A DNA stretch of 9,753 nt from Pseudomonadota bacterium. Lineage in GTDB: Bacteria > Pseudomonadota > Gammaproteobacteria > Steroidobacterales > Rariloculaceae. The notes under the pieces are model-generated. The model made no database searches and was not told where the DNA came from. It was given only the letters and a program-made list of their open reading frames with translations. The stretch covers positions 10,670-20,422 of the forward strand of contig VYEH01000374.1 in assembly GCA_009843005.1 (NCBI GenBank), written 5' to 3'. The translations under genes and the position numbers were made by a program. Of this stretch, positions 6,198 to 9,753 are shown in pieces; within the stretch, counting starts at the first letter, position 1, and each line of letters opens with the position of its first letter.

Positions 6198-6994
6198 AGG
6201 ATCACTTGCGGCAACTGGTAAGGGACTGCGCTCCGCTGGAGGGAAGGAACATCGCCCGCGAATACCTGCAGAGCCGGATCCTCGGGGCGTTTCAGCGTGC
6301 CGGTGCGATGACTTCGATGGCATTCCAGGGCGGTACGTGCCTTCGATTCGTCTTCGGACTGCCGCGCTATTCGGAAGATCTGGATTTCGCACTGGAAGGC
6401 GGCCGTTCCGAATTCGATCTGGGCGCCAGTCTCAAGGCGGTCCGTTCTGAACTTTCCACCGAAGATTACCGCGTCGAATTGAGGTTGCGGGAACAGCGGA
6501 CCGTCCACAGCGCGATGGTGCGCTTCCCCGGGGTTCTGTACGAAATCGGCCTTTCTCCGCATCCTGAGGAAGTGCTTGCCGTGCGAGTCGAAGTCGACAC
6601 ACGGCCACCGTCCGGCGCCACCATGGATGTCAGCCTGGTGCGGCGACACGTGACGCTGCGGCTCTACCACCACGACCGGTCCTCGCTGTTGGCGGGCAAG
6701 GTGCACGCCGTGCTGCAGAGACCGTACGCCAAGGGGCGCGACTGGTACGATCTGATCTGGTACCTGAGCGATCCGGACTGGCCCCCGATCAACGTGAGCC
6801 TGTTGAATGCCGCGCTTGAGCAAACCGGATGGCAGGGAGCGGCTTTGGAGCCGCAGACTTGGCGGGACGCGGTCCGGCTGCGACTCGATCAGTTGAACTG
6901 GGATCGCCTGGTGGACGATGTGCGCCCGTTCCTGGAGCACCAGCACGACGTTGACCTGGTCCGCAGGGACAATGTGCTGCGGCTGCTCGGGTAG
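6194..6994 (+). CDS. abiEii: AbiEii-type nucleotidyltransferase toxin
   Basis: A 266-residue nucleotidyltransferase of the AbiEii/MenT family, the toxin of the pair. The catalytic core is intact: GGT (46-48) and SEDLDF (60-65) with Asp62 and Asp64 as metal ligands, and a third acidic strand VRVEVDT (130-136). The C-terminal signature runs from LLAGKVHAVLQR (165-176), with Lys169, to YAKGRDWYDLIWYL (178-191). Family members transfer nucleotides to tRNA or other acceptors (shown for the MenT toxins) and stop growth; in lactococci AbiE blocks phage multiplication. The start is GTG at 6194 in a GTGA overlap with the antitoxin stop, giving translational coupling that keeps antitoxin and toxin made together. 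No truncation or missing motif is seen, so the toxin looks functional. The acceptor and any triggering phage are unknown. Confidence 0.9.
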   Translation: MKDHLRQLVRDCAPLEGRNIAREYLQSRILGAFQRAGAMTSMAFQGGTCLRFVFGLPRYSEDLDFALEGGRSEFDLGASLKAVRSELSTEDYRVELRLREQRTVHSAMVRFPGVLYEIGLSPHPEEVLAVRVEVDTRPPSGATMDVSLVRRHVTLRLYHHDRSSLLAGKVHAVLQRPYAKGRDWYDLIWYLSDPDWPPINVSLLNAALEQTGWQGAALEPQTWRDAVRLRLDQLNWDRLVDDVRPFLEHQHDVDLVRRDNVLRLLG

Positions 6995-6997
6995 CCG

Positions 6998-8005
6998 TCA
7001 CTCGCAGAACACGCCGATCGCGCTCATCACCTCGCGCCCTGCGGTAATGCCGGAGGGCCGGTTGACCAGCCCGCCGTTTACGAACAGGGCCGATGAGCCG
7101 CCGCCATCCAGGTTCAACGCCTCGTCGGCGCCGATATCCACCATGATTGAGGCCAGTTGTTCCAGGTCCACGCCCCGGCTGCCCGGTTGACGGCCGTCAA
7201 CGACCAGCAGGAGCAGCGTGCCATCGCTACGGATTCCGGCCGCCGTTCGCGGATGCGTGTCGGGAATGGCGGAACCGAAAAAAACTTCTTCGTTTGTGGT
7301 CACGCGCACCTGGCCATTGGAGACCAGGGCGGGGCCTGCGCCCAGAGCGTCTTCCACGGGCCATTCGGCCGGCTCGCCCTCCAGTGCCGCGGCGCTCCCC
7401 GGGACATGCGGCGGCGGTTCCGGCCACGCCTGCACTCGGCCGTCGCGGCTCGTGGCCCAGGCGATGTCGAATCCGTCGGGCATCACCCCCAGGGCAGCGC
7501 GGGCCGTTTCGTAGCGGATGTCGCCACGCACGACCGACCGCGTCGCCGGCGCTTCGATCTCGCCGTCCACCACGAGCAGGCCAGCGTGCATCGCCGGGGT
7601 GCGCTCCATGGAGAAAAAACCGCCGTTCACCACCACGCAGGCGCCGGTATTTGCCGCAAAGGCCGATAGCCTTTCGCGGCGGTCGTCTTCATCGCCGGAG
7701 AGCAGTATTTCGGTGCGTACCGAATCGGCGCCGGGGCGAACGGAGACGTACCACGCCCGTAACGGAATGTCCGGATCGGCGCCCGAGAAGACCTGCACGG
7801 CAGCGGGAAGTTCGGTATTGAGGGACTCCATGGCCTGCCACTGTACGTCCGGTGTCTGGGCGTGCGCGCTCGCCGCGCCGGCAAGAGCCGCTATCGTCAG
7901 CGCCGTGGCAGCCAACGTCAGCGCCACGGTAACCCACGTCGGCGTCGAGGCCGCGGTCCGCACCCGTTGTAACGAAAAGACCAGCATCCGTTTGCAAGCC
8001 CGCAT
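6998..8005 (-). CDS. Exported phosphodiester glycosidase (NAGPA) domain protein
   Basis: A 335-residue protein with a long N-terminal signal sequence: basic residues up to about 16, a hydrophobic core at 24-46 and likely cleavage after AHA (47-49). The rest matches the NAGPA domain (PF09992, formerly DUF2233), named for the human uncovering enzyme that removes GlcNAc from a phosphodiester. Family landmarks are VVVNGGFF (124-131), HPRTAAGIRSDG (251-262), VVDGRQPGSRG (268-278) and NLDGGGSSALF (298-308). Bacterial members are secreted or cell-surface proteins thought to act on sugar phosphodiesters such as those in envelope polymers; the substrate here is unknown. The ATG at 8003-8005 has GGAGA four bases upstream; a second in-frame ATG at residue 7 lacks this. 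It faces abiEii with only 3 bp between stops and diverges from the acyl-CoA synthetase gene. Confidence 0.88.
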   Translation of the reverse strand: MRACKRMLVFSLQRVRTAASTPTWVTVALTLAATALTIAALAGAASAHAQTPDVQWQAMESLNTELPAAVQVFSGADPDIPLRAWYVSVRPGADSVRTEILLSGDEDDRRERLSAFAANTGACVVVNGGFFSMERTPAMHAGLLVVDGEIEAPATRSVVRGDIRYETARAALGVMPDGFDIAWATSRDGRVQAWPEPPPHVPGSAAALEGEPAEWPVEDALGAGPALVSNGQVRVTTNEEVFFGSAIPDTHPRTAAGIRSDGTLLLLVVDGRQPGSRGVDLEQLASIMVDIGADEALNLDGGGSSALFVNGGLVNRPSGITAGREVMSAIGVFCE

Positions 8006-8074
8006 GGTTTCTCCGGCGCGAATCGTACCCCATAATGAAAGCGGCCTGCATCACGAAGGAGGCAACGGGTCACC
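8006..8074. promoter_or_regulatory. Divergent control region between NAGPA-domain and acyl-CoA synthetase genes
   Basis: These 69 bp carry the 5' ends of both genes. An AT-rich element at 8031-8037 reads CATAAT on the plus strand and CATTAT (8032-8037) on the minus strand, so it could be a -10 in either direction. No good -35 accompanies it. AAGGAGG (8056-8062) is the ribosome binding site of the synthetase, 12 bases before its ATG, a slightly long spacing. The reverse complement of 8010-8014 is the binding site of the minus-strand gene. Confidence 0.3.
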
Positions 8075-9646
8075 ATGGAAACACCACTGACGCCCATCGA
8101 GTTCGCTCGCAGGGCGCGGCGGCTCTATGCGGATCGGGAAGCGGTCGTCGACGGCGATCTGCGGTTCACGTACGGCGAGTTCCTGGCCCGCTGCGACCGC
8201 TGGTCCGCGGCGCTCCAGGGCTTGGGCGTGCGGCAGGGGGATCGGGTCGCGTGTATCGCGCCCAACACACATGCCCAGCTCGAGTCCTTCTACGCGGTCC
8301 CGCAGATCGGCGCCGTGCTCGTGCCGATCAATTTCAGGCTGCAGCCGGATGAGTTCAGGTACATCATCAACCATAGCGGCGCCAGGGTGGTCTGCGCCCA
8401 CTCCGATTACCTCAAGGCGGTCGACGGAATTCGCGGCGATCTGCCCGGTGTCGAGCATTTCGTCGCGCTGGAAGGGTCCGGCGACGGCTGGATCGACTAC
8501 GAGACCACGCTCGGCGCGCATGCGCCCGACTTCGCCGAACCGGAGATCGGCGAAAACGACCTGCTCACGATCAACTACACGAGCGGCACCACGGCCCGCC
8601 CCAAGGGCGTGATGATCACCCACCGCAACGCCTACATGAACGTCATGGGGATCATGGCCCATCACAACCTGGGTCCCGGCGACCGGTACCTGTGGACCCT
8701 GCCCATGTTCCACGCCAACGGCTGGACTTTCATCTGGATCAACACGGCTCGCGGCATGGCCCACGTGTGCCTGCGGCAGGTGGAGCCGGCCCGAATCTTC
8801 CGGCTGATCGGGGACGAGAAGATCACCATGTTTTGCGCGGCGCCCACGGTGCTGATCGGCATCGCCAATGCGCCCAGGGAGGTGCGGGCCGGCGCGCCGG
8901 AGGGCGTTCGGCTGTTCACCGCCGGCGCTCCACCCGCAGCGGCGACTATCGAGGCCATTGAGCGCGGGCTCGGTTGGGAGTTGACCCACGTTTACGGACT
9001 CACCGAGACCTCGCCGCTGATCACGATCTGCGAGCCGCGGCCGCGGCACCGGAACCTGTCGCCGGGCGACCAGGCCCGCGTCAAGGCGCGCCAGGGCGTG
9101 GACATGCTCGCTTCCGGGCACGTGCGCGTCGTGGACGAGGACGGCCACGACGTGCCGCGCGACGGCGAGACGCTCGGCGAGATCATCGTGCAGGGCAACG
9201 TCGTCATGAAAGGCTATTACAACGATCCCGAAGCCACTGCCGCGGCCATCCGGGACGGCTGGTTTCACTCGGGTGATGCGGCAGTGATGCACCCCGACGG
9301 CTACATCGAAATCCGCGACCGCTTCAAGGACGTCATCATCAGCGGCGGGGAGAATATTTCCTCAGTCGAGGTCGAAGGCTGCCTGCTGCGCCATCCCGCA
9401 GTGCAGGAGGTCGCCGTCGTGGGCATGCCCCACGAAAAGTGGGGCGAGTCGCCGCATGCGTTCGTGGTGTTGCGACCGGGCGCCGAGGCGAAAGAGGACG
9501 AACTCAAGCTGCACGTGCGCGACAACCTGGCCCACTTCAAGACACCCCAGTGGGTGAGCTTCGTGGACGACCTGCCGAAGACGGCGACCGGCAAGGTTCA
9601 GAAGTTCGTCCTGCGCGGCGGCGGGCCGGCAATCGCAAAGCAGTAG
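8075..9646 (+). CDS. Acyl-CoA synthetase (AMP-forming, ANL superfamily)
   Basis: A 523-residue adenylate-forming ligase that activates a carboxylic acid with ATP, then forms the CoA thioester. All core motifs are present: the phosphate loop YTSGTTARPKG (168-178), the MFHANGW block (211-217), TAGAPP (282-287), YGLTETSP (307-314), GWFHSGD (395-401), the hinge DRFKDVIISGGENI (415-428) and the catalytic lysine Lys507 in PKTATGK. Length and the ISGGENISSVEVE segment match the medium-chain / methylmercaptopropionate-CoA ligase-like group often annotated as FadD-type or long-chain ligase, so the chain length of its acid cannot be set from sequence alone. It is cytoplasmic. The ATG at 8075 starts at the expected family N-terminus with AAGGAGG upstream. 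It is monocistronic here, closed by a hairpin just after its stop. Confidence 0.93.
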   Translation: METPLTPIEFARRARRLYADREAVVDGDLRFTYGEFLARCDRWSAALQGLGVRQGDRVACIAPNTHAQLESFYAVPQIGAVLVPINFRLQPDEFRYIINHSGARVVCAHSDYLKAVDGIRGDLPGVEHFVALEGSGDGWIDYETTLGAHAPDFAEPEIGENDLLTINYTSGTTARPKGVMITHRNAYMNVMGIMAHHNLGPGDRYLWTLPMFHANGWTFIWINTARGMAHVCLRQVEPARIFRLIGDEKITMFCAAPTVLIGIANAPREVRAGAPEGVRLFTAGAPPAAATIEAIERGLGWELTHVYGLTETSPLITICEPRPRHRNLSPGDQARVKARQGVDMLASGHVRVVDEDGHDVPRDGETLGEIIVQGNVVMKGYYNDPEATAAAIRDGWFHSGDAAVMHPDGYIEIRDRFKDVIISGGENISSVEVEGCLLRHPAVQEVAVVGMPHEKWGESPHAFVVLRPGAEAKEDELKLHVRDNLAHFKTPQWVSFVDDLPKTATGKVQKFVLRGGGPAIAKQ

Positions 9647-9657
9647 GATAAGGATAA

Positions 9658-9698
9658 CGGCAGGCGCGTTCGGTGCCGGCGTTGTTCCGCGCCTGCCG
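9658..9698 (+). terminator. 11-bp perfect hairpin after the acyl-CoA synthetase gene
   Basis: CGGCAGGCGCG (9658-9668) and CGCGCCTGCCG (9688-9698) form a perfect 11-bp stem around a 19-base loop, starting 12 bases after the stop codon. Position and stability fit transcription termination. No U-tract follows; instead the right arm runs directly into a heptamer repeat. It may work as a weak intrinsic terminator or as an RNA-stabilising 3' end. Confidence 0.6.
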
Positions 9699-9753
9699 GT
9701 CTGCGGTCTGCGGTCTGCGGTCTGCGGTCTGCGGTCTGCGGTCTGCGGTCTGC
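9697..9753. repeat. Tandem heptamer repeat CTGCGGT, at least seven perfect copies, open at the window end
   Basis: From 9701 the unit CTGCGGT repeats seven times without error to 9749, followed by the first four bases of an eighth copy at the edge. Four matching bases (CGGT, 9697-9700) precede it, so the perfect periodicity begins inside the right arm of the preceding hairpin. The unit length is not a multiple of three and no gene covers it. The full copy number is unknown because the window ends inside the array. Confidence 0.95.

Noticed and set aside
8051..9292. 413-residue minus-strand open frame
   Set aside because: Antisense to the acyl-CoA synthetase, whose motifs are complete on the plus strand.
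9697..9753. CRISPR-like array
   Set aside because: The unit is only seven bases with no spacers; it is a simple tandem repeat.

Overview
This is a GC-rich, gene-dense, intron-free bacterial window. The exported sulfatase lipoprotein, the tripartite tricarboxylate transporter (TTT) permease and the overall gene style suggest a Gram-negative bacterium, most likely a proteobacterium with an environmental or marine lifestyle. I cannot name the genus. No rRNA, tRNA, CRISPR array, insertion sequence or phage gene was seen. No stretch longer than about 125 bases lacks a gene.

Left part (1-3035). A TctA-type permease on the minus strand runs off the left edge. It is divergent, across 81 bp, from a small HbpS/GlcG-like (DUF336) protein. 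An esterase-D-like alpha/beta-hydrolase follows on the plus strand. It has a clear Ser-Asp-His triad, a long insert and a GTG start without a visible ribosome binding site.

Middle (3049-5436). A candidate promoter precedes a two-gene operon. The first gene encodes a lipoprotein of the Pseudomonas-type arylsulfatase family in which four conserved active-site positions are changed. The second encodes an exported single-domain cupin. It starts nine bases after the sulfatase stop, and its ribosome binding site overlaps that stop.

Accessory module (5437-6994). A complete AbiE-type system, antitoxin/regulator AbiEi plus nucleotidyltransferase toxin AbiEii, with a GTGA 4-bp overlap. A 44-bp imperfect palindrome (17 of 20 pairs) covers the antitoxin start codon and is the obvious candidate operator for autoregulation. 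The promoter segment is visibly more AT-rich than its surroundings, which fits a mobile defence cassette.

Right part (6998-9753). An exported phosphodiester-glycosidase (NAGPA) domain protein on the minus strand ends 3 bp from the abiEii stop. It is divergent from a full-length acyl-CoA synthetase. That gene is followed by an 11-bp perfect hairpin, which merges into a 7-bp tandem repeat (CTGCGGT) running to the window end.

Most metabolic genes point to uptake and breakdown of organic acids and esters: TctA, esterase, sulfatase-like protein, phosphodiester glycosidase and acyl-CoA ligase. The window is a string of small independent units rather than one pathway. The points most worth following up are the sulfatase homologue with a rewritten active site in an exported pair with a cupin, the palindromic AbiE operator over a start codon, and the heptamer array at the edge.
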